Shown here one piece after another: positions 1 through 6,363 of a DNA stretch of 8,852 nucleotides. The DNA comes from Candidatus Gastranaerophilales bacterium (GTDB lineage Bacteria > Cyanobacteriota > Vampirovibrionia > Gastranaerophilales > Gastranaerophilaceae), in assembly GCA_947628355.1 (NCBI GenBank), contig CANQZO010000074.1, positions 1 through 8,852 on the forward strand. The letters run 5' to 3'. Positions within the stretch are counted from its first letter, which is position 1. Every line of letters starts with the position of its first letter. The notes beneath the pieces were generated by a model that saw only the letters and a list, made by a program, of their open reading frames with translations, had not been told where the DNA came from and ran no database searches. Position numbers and translations under genes: made by a program.

Positions 1-160
1 TATTTTCCAATTTATCAAAAAGGTGTAAATTTTTATTAAATTCATAGCGTTTTAGACTACTTTTTTATAAAAAATTTTTTAGTCCCACTGCACTAATTAA
101 AAATAAATAACAATTTAACTCTTTTTGTATACGTGGCAAATTATGAAAGGAGAACAGCCA

Positions 161-388
161 ATGTATACAAAAGAAGAAAAAACGGTTATGTATGTTTTAG
201 TTCAAAACATCAGAAATTTTAGAAAGGAAACTCAGCATTCACAAAATGTTTTTGCGGAAAAGACAAATTATGAACGCGAACACATCGCAAAGGTCGAAAC
301 GGGAAAAAGAAATTTGACTCTTAAATATATTATAAGAACAAGTATTGCTTATAAAATCCCGATTAAAGAGTTATTTAATGATGTTTAA
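161..388 (+). CDS. Small Cro/C1-type (XRE) helix-turn-helix regulator
   Basis: A 75-residue protein that is almost entirely one Cro/C1-type helix-turn-helix domain. Residues about 12-24 form helix 1, SQNVFAEKT (27-35) is the first HTH helix, and EREHIAKVETGKR (38-50) holds the recognition helix with the family's typical 'I..VE.GKR' ending. Helices 4 and 5 close the fold and the tail IPIKELF is the usual XRE ending. The ATG at 161 is chosen over an in-frame TTG at 125 because AAAGGAG lies at 146-152, eight bases upstream, inside the longer reading frame. There is no ligand-binding or peptidase domain, so it is probably a simple dimeric repressor or activator. Its target cannot be told from sequence. 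No toxin partner is adjacent, and the next gene is convergent, so a toxin-antitoxin role is not supported. Confidence 0.85.
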   Translation: MYTKEEKTVMYVLVQNIRNFRKETQHSQNVFAEKTNYEREHIAKVETGKRNLTLKYIIRTSIAYKIPIKELFNDV

Positions 389-455
389 AGTTAAAAAAAC
401 GGAAATTAAATTAATACCGATACGGGTGCTTTTTATCTTTGTTTGTTTATTATTG

Positions 456-479
456 TTGGGTTACGCTTCGCTAAGCCAA
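456..479. repeat. Degenerate REP-like palindrome
   Basis: An imperfect hairpin: TTGG, TTA and GC on the left pair with GC, TAA and CCAA on the right around a TTC loop. There is one unpaired C (464) and one G-G mismatch (460/475). Changing 475 to C would restore a GGGTTA/TAACCC stem of the kind I recall from short palindromic repeats common in Cyanobacteria and other bacteria. It sits in the 99-base gap between two convergent genes (stops at 388 and 488). It could weakly terminate transcription from either side, but neither flank has a good T-run. Confidence 0.5.
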
Positions 480-487
480 GATTTTAC

Positions 488-1939
488 TTATTGTTCATAT
501 AATTCAGGGGTTACTGCATTATATTCATATATTAAAACATTACCGTTATCAAGTAATATTCCCTCTGTATTAAAATGCCCATAATTCATTTTGCCTATTA
601 GTTGAGATTTTTTTGCTTTTAAGTCAACAATTTCTGCATTGTCTAAAACTTTAATACTTCCTTTAAATTTCCTTTTATAAATATCTTTTTCTCCGCCAAA
701 TACTAAAATACGATTATCTTTCAATTCTACCGCCCCAAATCCTGTTTCACCTCGTGAAATAACAAAATCGGCATTCTCTTCTATTTCTTCCTTATAGGGA
801 TTAAATATAACAATTTTAGAATTATCATTTAATATCATATATCCGTTATCATAAGCATTTTTATTGGTAAAGAATAAAATGTTGCCATTACTTAAATTAA
901 TAAACTTACAATATTTAAACGGCAATTTTTTTATTTCGGAAAAGGAATTATTTTCAATATCATAATATACATATTCGCAGACTTTAGAATTTATAAATAT
1001 TAGAATTCTGTTATCTTTTAACTGTAGAACATTCATTACTGATTTATCATCTATAACATTATCGGTATTTAACAAGGTAAATTCGCCTGTTTTAGGGTTA
1101 AAAATTTCAATTTTATTTATCAATTTTTTATTATTTTTGCCTATACATCCGAAGCCTCCAAGCATAAAAACTCTTCCGTCTTTTAACTGAATTTTGATTG
1201 TTGCACTTCTTCGCAGAGTTACTTTTCCCGTCTTGGAATATGTATTCGTTTTGGGATTATATAATTGAGCATACATTGAATCATCATACGATTTTTTATA
1301 GTCATTATATTTTTTTAGAAATTCTGTATCGTTTTTTATATATGGGAAGTAAAAGTTTTCTTGTTCTTCAAATGATAAATTATTCCACTTAGCGTTAACT
1401 AAATGCATTATTTTTCCGTTATATTCATCTAAACTCATTCCTATCGGTCGTTTATAATTTCTTTTTTCTTCTTTATTCAAGTCCTCGTTTATTTTATTAA
1501 CAATTTCACTTCGAAATTTTTCAAATGGAGTTGTCATTAAAGGACCAATAAATAATACATTTCCATTATTTAAAACAAATCCTTCATTTAGTTTTAATTC
1601 TATATTATTCATATCTGCTCCAAATGAAAAAGAATTATCTTTTGGATTAAATATAGGCATATTTTTTTCATGAGGAAATAGCACTCTGCCATCTTTTAAT
1701 TTTATTCCGTGCCCATTAATTTTAATATTTTTATTGTCTAAATTTAATTTTTTAAAATGTCCACTGATAATATTTTGTTTATTAAAATTCTTTTCTTGCT
1801 CATACAAATTTGCATAAGATTTATTTGTATTCCAACAAAAATTAAAATGAAATAATATACTAATTAAAACAAAAATATTGCAAATTACTTTTATTTTATT
1901 AACTTTTCTCTGCTCTATATTTTTTTTATCATTATTCAT
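488..1939 (-). CDS. Secreted or membrane-anchored kelch-like beta-propeller protein
   Basis: A 483-residue protein. Residues 1-17 are charged, residues 18-36 are a hydrophobic helix, and SYA (41-43) before NLYEQ is a plausible signal peptidase site, so it is either exported or anchored by an uncleaved signal. The body has seven copies of a blade motif of the form L-[KNS]-[DN]-[GN]-[RN]-[VI]-[LF], starting near residues 81, 123, 252, 307, 349, 406 and 463. Several are followed by GG, and IEIFNPKTGEF (277-287) and related strings recur; this is the pattern of kelch/galactose-oxidase-type propellers. A charged, probably helical insertion of about 85 residues (140-225) separates motifs 2 and 3. 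No catalytic residues of galactose oxidase are evident, so binding or adhesion is a more likely role than catalysis. The ATG at 1939 is chosen because AGGTG lies five bases upstream and the signal peptide then starts properly. In-frame ATGs at 1969 and 2017 lack a ribosome site, and the first of these overlaps the -10 box. See the promoter entry for probable phase variation. Confidence 0.75.
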   Translation of the reverse strand: MNNDKKNIEQRKVNKIKVICNIFVLISILFHFNFCWNTNKSYANLYEQEKNFNKQNIISGHFKKLNLDNKNIKINGHGIKLKDGRVLFPHEKNMPIFNPKDNSFSFGADMNNIELKLNEGFVLNNGNVLFIGPLMTTPFEKFRSEIVNKINEDLNKEEKRNYKRPIGMSLDEYNGKIMHLVNAKWNNLSFEEQENFYFPYIKNDTEFLKKYNDYKKSYDDSMYAQLYNPKTNTYSKTGKVTLRRSATIKIQLKDGRVFMLGGFGCIGKNNKKLINKIEIFNPKTGEFTLLNTDNVIDDKSVMNVLQLKDNRILIFINSKVCEYVYYDIENNSFSEIKKLPFKYCKFINLSNGNILFFTNKNAYDNGYMILNDNSKIVIFNPYKEEIEENADFVISRGETGFGAVELKDNRILVFGGEKDIYKRKFKGSIKVLDNAEIVDLKAKKSQLIGKMNYGHFNTEGILLDNGNVLIYEYNAVTPELYEQ

Positions 1940-1967
1940 AAAAACACCTAAACTTGTAAACAAAGCC

Positions 1968-1998
1968 ATTATACCACTTTTACCCCCCCCCAAGACAA
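1968..1998 (-). promoter_or_regulatory. Promoter of the beta-propeller gene with G9 in the spacer
   Basis: On the minus strand a perfect TATAAT (-10, 1968-1973) lies 29 bases upstream of the chosen ATG (1939). TTGTCT at 1993-1998 is the best -35 candidate (four of six consensus bases), with a 19-base spacer. That spacer contains nine consecutive G residues (1983-1991). Loss of two Gs would give the preferred 17-base spacing. The promoter is inferred from sequence only, and the -35 is weaker than the -10. Confidence 0.6.
1983..1991. repeat. Homopolymer tract (G9 on the minus strand)
   Basis: Nine identical C residues on the plus strand, in a region that is otherwise mostly A and T. Tracts of this kind gain and lose units by slipped-strand mispairing. 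Here a length change would alter the spacing of the propeller promoter. If an upstream ATG (2017) were used instead, it would shift the reading frame. Confidence 0.85.
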
Positions 1999-2071
1999 AT
2001 GAAAAAACTAAACACATTATTTTTGTTCGAGTTAATTTTCACGATAAGCCGAAAGTGTTAAAAGCAAAACA

Positions 2072-2114
2072 TCGCAACACAGTGAGGAGGCTGTGCCTGT
2101 ATGCGACACCGCAT
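2072..2114. repeat. Overlapping GC-rich hairpins between two minus-strand genes
   Basis: TCGCA (2072-2076) pairs with TGCGA (2102-2106), and inside it CACAG (2078-2082) pairs with CTGTG (2091-2095) around an eight-base purine-rich loop. A competing hairpin pairs ATGCG (2101-2105) with CGCAT (2110-2114) around ACAC. By hand count 2041-2114 is about half G+C, far above its surroundings. It lies just past the stop of the 512-residue gene, and on the minus strand it is followed by TGTTTTGCTTTT. It may therefore act as that gene's terminator or be a REP-like repeat. Confidence 0.45.
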
Positions 2115-2134
2115 TAAATATTATCCGGATTTAT

Positions 2135-3673
2135 TTATTTCTTATCCTCTTTTATTTGTTTATTATCGGTTTCGTATTCTCTTAAGCCGGGAGCTGCGTT
2201 AACACCTGTTCTTTTCTTTGTTATGTAGTATTGCAATTTTGGTATTACTACACCGAGAGCAAATGCAGATACCGCAAGTGCAGCTATTCTAAAGCCTGCA
2301 GACATCATAAAGCTCTTTTTATCAACTTTTTTAATTAAATCGGCAGTAATCTCGCCGCCTTTTGCTTCTTTTGCAACAGCATTTACGTAATCATTAATAT
2401 TTTTTCTGAAACCGTTAATTTTTTTCATCGGTATAAATTTAGCTTTATTTGTTAATGCATCACCAAATTTGCTCTTGTATATTTTCTCCATAAATTCGGG
2501 CGAATTAATAGAGCCGTTTCTTAAAACATCTTCAACCTGCTGTTTTGTAAGTACGCTTACTCCGCCCCTTGCAGGCTGGAGTTTTTCTGACATTTGCTTA
2601 GCTCTTTGCAATACAGACTCATCTGATATTATTTTCTTTAATTCATCAAAAGTTATTACATCTGTTTTTATGGCACTTAACACATTTTTTGCACTTTCAT
2701 CCAATACACCAAGCGCATTTTTAGTAAATTCTTTTACACTTACAGAAGCTGCTCCGTCTTTAAATTGACTTACCATTTGTTCCCTTATCATTTTAGCTGA
2801 TACAGGGTCAATAGTTGTTAATCCGCTGCTGTTGGTTAATTTCTGCAAGCCTTTATAAATTAACGGTGTACTTGCATAATAGAAGAATGCACTGCTTAAA
2901 TCTCTAAAGAGGTACTCAAGCCCCTCATCCTTATTTCTTGCAGTCATAACACGTCCTGATGTAATTCCCACATCAGTTGTAAGCAGTTTGCATATTTTGT
3001 TGTTTTCTAGACAGTGCGCGACTGTAGTCATAACGGTGGATGCTCCGCCTTTAAATGCAACATCCTTTGATTTTTCTATTTTATTTGTGAAGTTTTCAAA
3101 TGAATTAGCCTTTAATATTTCATCAGATAATGTTTGAGCATTTTTTGATTTTTCACTTTTCTTACTCATCATTAATTTAGTAATCTTTTGATTAATTTTA
3201 GGCATAACAAAACCAACAAAACCCGTTGCTAAAAGGGTGGAGGCTATTATTTTTGTGAACTTAAAAGCAGTCAGCTTTTTCATAACGGAAGCCGAATATT
3301 TTTCCGAAAGATTTAAAACAGGGTCCCGAAGCGCGTCTTTACCGACATCAAATTCTGTAATAGGTAATTTTAAGATATGTTTACCGATTGCATTGCCGAT
3401 TTTATTAAATATATCAACTCCGCACATCCAAAATAAAGCACCGACAATATCATCGGTAAATCTTTCTCTAAACTCCGCAAAACCGCCTCTTTTATAAGCA
3501 TTAACGCTTCTGCCTGTGGTAACACACGATTCCAGTGCAATTGTAGACGTTAAAGTATCCGGGTTAGCTAAAGCAGTAATTACCTTTCTTGCGTCAATAC
3601 CTTTATAACTTACCTGATTATTCTTTTTAATATTTGATTTTTGTGTTTCGGAGTTTATACTTTGAATTAACAT
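2135..3673 (-). CDS. Uncharacterised membrane-associated protein with internal duplication
   Basis: A 512-residue protein I cannot assign to a named family. It starts with a polar leader followed by VSYKG (21-25), a motif I associate from memory with Gastranaerophilales proteins of unknown function. Hydrophobic stretches lie near residues 76-90, 138-160, 260-275 and 457-483, with no classic signal peptide at the N-terminus. Two halves look related. YKG (23-25) matches FKG (207-209). TTGRSVNAYKR (52-62) matches ITSGRVMTARNK (237-248). FRERFTDDIVGALFW (68-82) matches LFRDLSSAFFYY (255-266). The membrane stretch GFVMPKINQKITK (154-166) matches GVVIPKLQYYITK (474-486). The second half carries an extra soluble, lysine-rich segment (about 290-450). 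The ATG at 3673 has no evident Shine-Dalgarno site, but it keeps the conserved-looking N-terminus and no better start precedes YKG. The gene is divergent from rpsT. A structural or envelope role is possible but unproven. Confidence 0.75.
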   Translation of the reverse strand: MLIQSINSETQKSNIKKNNQVSYKGIDARKVITALANPDTLTSTIALESCVTTGRSVNAYKRGGFAEFRERFTDDIVGALFWMCGVDIFNKIGNAIGKHILKLPITEFDVGKDALRDPVLNLSEKYSASVMKKLTAFKFTKIIASTLLATGFVGFVMPKINQKITKLMMSKKSEKSKNAQTLSDEILKANSFENFTNKIEKSKDVAFKGGASTVMTTVAHCLENNKICKLLTTDVGITSGRVMTARNKDEGLEYLFRDLSSAFFYYASTPLIYKGLQKLTNSSGLTTIDPVSAKMIREQMVSQFKDGAASVSVKEFTKNALGVLDESAKNVLSAIKTDVITFDELKKIISDESVLQRAKQMSEKLQPARGGVSVLTKQQVEDVLRNGSINSPEFMEKIYKSKFGDALTNKAKFIPMKKINGFRKNINDYVNAVAKEAKGGEITADLIKKVDKKSFMMSAGFRIAALAVSAFALGVVIPKLQYYITKKRTGVNAAPGLREYETDNKQIKEDKK

Positions 3674-3767
3674 AGCTTTATTTGTTCACGATTACAAGTC
3701 TATAAAAAATATCAACTTGTTTTTTTGCTATTTTTTACAATATTTTTAACTTTCTTAATATTTTTTC

Positions 3768-3795
3768 TTTACAATATTTCTTTTGATTATATAAT
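3768..3795 (+). promoter_or_regulatory. Promoter for rpsT
   Basis: TTTACA (3768-3773) and a perfect TATAAT (3790-3795) are separated by 16 bases. This is a strong sigma-70-type promoter, predicted to start transcription near 3802 and to leave an rpsT leader of about 60 bases. S20 autoregulates translation in some bacteria, but I see no distinct structure here that proves it. Confidence 0.7.
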
Positions 3796-3863
3796 AAATT
3801 TACTCACTAATCCTCTAAGCAGATTGTTTCATTAACAATACTGACATTAGAAAGGAATAAATT

Positions 3864-4136
3864 ATGGCAAATATTAAATCGGCTAAAAAAAGAATTTTAA
3901 CTTCACAAAGAAACTATGAAAGAAATGTTGCTTTCAAGTCTTCCATTAAAACTGCAGTTAAAAAAGTTATTGTTTTAGCTCAAGCCAAAGAAAAAGACCA
4001 AAATGCAATTAACGCTGCTTTATCTAATGCTTATAAACTTTGTGATAAAGCCGTTTCTAAAGGTATTTTACATAAAAATACCGCTGCAAGAAAAAAATCA
4101 AGATTAACTTTAGCTGTTAATAAATTAATCGGTTAA
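3864..4136 (+). CDS. rpsT: 30S ribosomal protein S20
   Basis: A 90-residue, very basic protein that matches S20 along its whole length. It has the hallmark start MANIKSAKKRI, the following 'R..N....S..KTAVKKV' helix, and the C-terminal motif KGILHKNTAARKKSRL (66-81). S20 is a three-helix protein that binds 16S rRNA and helps early assembly of the 30S subunit. The start is supported by AGAAAGGA (3849-3856), seven bases before the ATG. It is transcribed alone from its own promoter and ends at an intrinsic terminator, the usual single-gene arrangement for rpsT. Confidence 0.97.
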   Translation: MANIKSAKKRILTSQRNYERNVAFKSSIKTAVKKVIVLAQAKEKDQNAINAALSNAYKLCDKAVSKGILHKNTAARKKSRLTLAVNKLIG

Positions 4137-4152
4137 TTTTTTATTTTTGGTT

Positions 4153-4187
4153 AAAAAAAAGCTCCTGTCATTGAGGAGCTTTTTTTA
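4153..4187. terminator. Bidirectional intrinsic terminator between rpsT and the rpoZ-like gene
   Basis: AGCTCCT (4160-4166) pairs with AGGAGCT (4174-4180) around a seven-base loop, flanked by eight A residues on the left and seven T residues on the right. The A/T flanks let it work in both directions. It lies between the convergent stops at 4136 and 4202. Confidence 0.92.
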
Positions 4188-4201
4188 TATCAATTTTTCT
4201 T

Positions 4202-4444
4202 TTAACCTACAAGTCCGGAGTCATCATATTCTGAGGCTTTTACCATTATTGCGTGTTCAACGGGATTTTCCTTTTTTATTGATGTATCAAAAGGTGTTTC
4301 ATCAAAATTGTATTCTTCTTTAACTCTTTTTAATTGGTTTTCATCCACCAATTTTTTTGCAAGTTCAGCTATTTCATATACCAATTGATATCTGTTATTA
4401 GTATTTTCATTTAAGTCCCAAGCTATTTTTATAATCTGGTTCAT
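4202..4444 (-). CDS. rpoZ: RNA polymerase omega subunit-like protein
   Basis: An 80-residue acidic protein. Residues 16-32 (NNRYQLVYEIAELAKKL) match the core omega signature 'NRy.l...iA..Ak', the helix that clamps the C-terminal tail of the beta-prime subunit. The later segment NPVEHAIMVKASE (60-72) resembles the 'kPV.rAI.e..de' block of cyanobacterial omega. The length is normal for omega. Omega helps RNA polymerase assembly and stability in the cytoplasm. The start is supported by GGAGGT four bases before the ATG and a well-placed promoter. It is monocistronic. The match is from recognition of a short family with weak conservation, so a different small protein is possible. Confidence 0.7.
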   Translation of the reverse strand: MNQIIKIAWDLNENTNNRYQLVYEIAELAKKLVDENQLKRVKEEYNFDETPFDTSIKKENPVEHAIMVKASEYDDSGLVG

Positions 4445-4465
4445 ATTTACCTCCGTTATATAAAA

Positions 4466-4494
4466 ATAATACTATGCTCATTTTTTATAAGCAA
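4466..4494 (-). promoter_or_regulatory. Promoter for the rpoZ-like gene
   Basis: On the minus strand TTGCTT (4489-4494) and TATTAT (4466-4471) are separated by exactly 17 bases. Predicted transcription starts near 4459, giving a very short leader before the GGAGGT ribosome site (4449-4454) and the ATG at 4444. Confidence 0.6.
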
Positions 4495-4528
4495 GCAGAG
4501 TTTATTGTTAACTTTTGTAACCGCCTCA

Positions 4529-4552
4529 AAACCCATGCCCCGTCATGCTTTT
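4529..4552. repeat. CATG-core short repeat, copy 1
   Basis: A 24-base element with the core CATG, CCCCGT, CATG, flanked by A residues on the left and TTTT on the right. It is identical to the element at 4616-4639 except for position 4541 (C versus T). The A/T flanks and the self-complementary CATG blocks make it a weak imperfect palindrome. Confidence 0.7.
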
Positions 4553-4615
4553 AACTGTTATTGCTTTTTGATTATTTATTGTGTTAAAAAATGTTAATTT
4601 ATCTTTGTTTCATGT

Positions 4616-4639
4616 AAACCCATGCCCTGTCATGCTTTT
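4616..4639. repeat. CATG-core short repeat, copy 2
   Basis: The second copy, 87 bases after the first, with 23 of 24 bases identical. The sequence between the copies (4553-4615) is plain AT-rich DNA with no gene visible. Confidence 0.7.
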
Positions 4640-4668
4640 GGTGATTTTTTAATTTTTTATTTTAATTC

Positions 4669-4693
4669 CACCGTAGCCGTGCTTCATGGCTTA
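4669..4693. repeat. Diverged third copy of the CATG-core repeat
   Basis: A related but diverged element, in which CC, GCC, TCATG and CTT occur in the same order as in copies 1 and 2. It forms a better hairpin than they do: AGCCGTG (4675-4681) pairs with CATGGCT (4685-4691), with one G-T wobble and a CTT loop. It lies 38 bases upstream of the TPR gene start, so it could affect that gene's leader. Confidence 0.45.
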
Positions 4694-4730
4694 AGTTTAT
4701 TATATATTTATAGATTTCTTTAAGGTTTTT

Positions 4731-5306
4731 ATGCAAAATAATCAAAATATTTTATATATTACAGGTAAAATTATTAATCTTCGCTCTGAAATTCTTTATA
4801 GAGAAGCTCAAGATGATTTCTTTTACTTTAATAAAACCAATTTAGCACTTGCAAAACTGTTAGAAGCGGTAAAACTTACTCCGTCTTTTGTTAAGGCACT
4901 TTTACTGTGTTCCGATATTTACTTTATTAAAGGTCAATTTAATAAATCACTGCAATTTGCTTTGGAAGCATTTGAATACAATCCGTATTCGCTTAAAGCT
5001 GCAGCTGCAATTGCTAACGGCTACTGTGCTTTAAAAAAGTTTTCTTTGGCTCTTGAATTCTGTGAAAAAGCGCTTAATTTTGTTCAAGATGATAATGACG
5101 CTATTTATTCGCAAATTATTGAAATTAAAATAAATTCTCTTATAGGATTAAAAAAATACAAACAGGCTTATATGACCTTTATTCAGTGTCAGTCTTTACT
5201 TGAACAAATTGATTTGCTCAATATTTACAATCAAAATTTCTATTTAATAAATCAAAAAATAAAACTGCAAAAAAAATTAATGAAATCAAATTTAAAAATT
5301 GTATGA
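4731..5306 (+). CDS. Tetratricopeptide-repeat protein
   Basis: A 191-residue soluble protein of TPR helix pairs. Repeat units fall near residues 24-53 (degenerate, ending AVKLTP), 54-87 (with IKGQFNKSLQFALEAFEYNP), 88-121 (with LKKFSLALEFCEKAL) and 122-155 (with LKKYKQAYMTF). Each shows the typical small residue, G/K-aromatic turn and A.....AL pattern. The tail is basic. TPR arrays bind other proteins, and the partner is unknown. TAAGG at 4721-4725, five bases before the ATG, supports the start. The stop TGA is followed at once by an in-frame TAA. The next gene begins 28 bases later on the same strand, so the two are probably co-transcribed, and this protein may assist the membrane protein. 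Confidence 0.82.
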   Translation: MQNNQNILYITGKIINLRSEILYREAQDDFFYFNKTNLALAKLLEAVKLTPSFVKALLLCSDIYFIKGQFNKSLQFALEAFEYNPYSLKAAAAIANGYCALKKFSLALEFCEKALNFVQDDNDAIYSQIIEIKINSLIGLKKYKQAYMTFIQCQSLLEQIDLLNIYNQNFYLINQKIKLQKKLMKSNLKIV

Positions 5307-5334
5307 TAAACTTCAATCCTGCAGGTAATTTATT

Positions 5335-6363
5335 ATGAAGCCTTTATTAAAAAACCTTTGTTTAATACTTATAACTGCTATCTTCATTTATTTGGTTTTT
5401 GTTAATATTGATTTTAAACAATTGTTGATTACGATTAAAAATATTGATATACCTTACCTTTTAATTTTGCCGATTTCAATTATTATATCCCTGTCGTTTC
5501 GAGGCTTATGCTTTAAACTTTTAATTTCTAAATCAGTTAATATTCCGTTAAAGGTATCAGCACCACTCTGCATAACAGGAGCAGCACTTAATATTTTTCT
5601 GCCTGCTCGTGCAGGTGACATTTTTAGAGCCATTTACACGGGAAATAAATTTAAAACGGATAAAATTAAAATTCTTGGCACCGTTATGCTGGAAAGGGTA
5701 TTTGACGGCATAATTATTTTATCATTTTTGCTTTTGGGAATTTTTATATATAATAAAAATCCGCTTGCTCAAAAATTATCTTTACTCTCTGCATTAGTAT
5801 TTGTAGGGGCATTTTTGTTTGCTTTTATAGCAGTAAAATATAATAAAATCCACAGTATTTGTTCATTTATTGAACAAAAATCATCTTTTCTCCCCGAAAA
5901 AATTAAACATCCGTTTTATTCTTTTCTCCATTTTACAAACAAGACCTGCAATTCTTTTATTGACGGATTTGAAGTTTTAAAATATCCAAAAACTTTATTT
6001 ATGTCATTATTATCTTTTCTTGCTATTTGGCTTTTTGAATGTCTTAACTTTTATATAATAATACAAGGCTTTCATTGCAATGTTAACTGGTCTGTTACTT
6101 TATTTATCATAAGTTTTATTGCACTTGCCTGTATGATACCTTCTGCTTCTATATTTATAGGTCCGTATCAATATGCGGTTATAGCTGCATTTAATATATA
6201 TCATCTTCCGAAAGAAACCGCCCTTGCAGTTTCTCTGGTTGAACAATCAGTTGTAATAATTACTACAGCCGTTATTTCTATTATTTTTTTCCTTAAAAAC
6301 AACATTAATCTTAAAGATATTAATGAAAACATTAAAAATGAAGGTAAAAATTGTGAAAATTAA
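5335..6363 (+). CDS. Lysylphosphatidylglycerol synthase TM-region / YbhN-family membrane protein
   Basis: A 342-residue polytopic membrane protein with about eight hydrophobic segments (near 7-25, 39-55, 76-92, 122-138, 149-167, 220-241, 252-272 and 298-320). Family signatures are visible: N86 followed by LPARAGDIFR (89-98), ERVFDG (120-125), and the re-entrant-type PSASIFIGPYQYA (269-281), which corresponds to the family's 'P..pG.iG..e' loop. These place it in the family of integral membrane proteins related to the flippase half of MprF and to YbhN/AglD. Members have been linked to lipid or glycolipid translocation, but many are uncharacterised. There is no aminoacyl-transferase domain, so it is not a complete MprF. 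GCAGGT at 5321-5326 is a modest ribosome site. It is likely the second gene of an operon with the upstream TPR gene. The C-terminal tail is short, polar and cytoplasmic-like. Confidence 0.85.
   Translation: MKPLLKNLCLILITAIFIYLVFVNIDFKQLLITIKNIDIPYLLILPISIIISLSFRGLCFKLLISKSVNIPLKVSAPLCITGAALNIFLPARAGDIFRAIYTGNKFKTDKIKILGTVMLERVFDGIIILSFLLLGIFIYNKNPLAQKLSLLSALVFVGAFLFAFIAVKYNKIHSICSFIEQKSSFLPEKIKHPFYSFLHFTNKTCNSFIDGFEVLKYPKTLFMSLLSFLAIWLFECLNFYIIIQGFHCNVNWSVTLFIISFIALACMIPSASIFIGPYQYAVIAAFNIYHLPKETALAVSLVEQSVVIITTAVISIIFFLKNNINLKDINENIKNEGKNCEN

Noticed and set aside
55..84. Inverted repeat GACTA (55-59) and TAGTC (80-84) around long T and A runs
   Set aside because: The arms are only five bases and the interior is low-complexity A/T, so it could be chance or the end of an upstream gene's terminator outside the window.
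381..584. A short plus-strand frame overlapping the regulator's stop (ATGATG with TAA) and encoding a basic start plus one hydrophobic helix
   Set aside because: Its ribosome site is weak, part of it is the palindromic repeat at 456-479, and its second half is antisense to the end of the propeller gene. A small membrane protein coupled to the regulator cannot be ruled out, but support is too thin.
161..584. Toxin-antitoxin pair built around the small helix-turn-helix protein
   Set aside because: No recognisable toxin is adjacent on the same strand. The next real gene is convergent and encodes a propeller protein.
1940..2017. N-terminal extension of the propeller gene to the ATG at 2017
   Set aside because: No ribosome site precedes 2017, the extension would read through the G9 tract and the TATAAT box, and a normal signal peptide begins at 1939. 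It is kept only as an alternative in the G9 finding.
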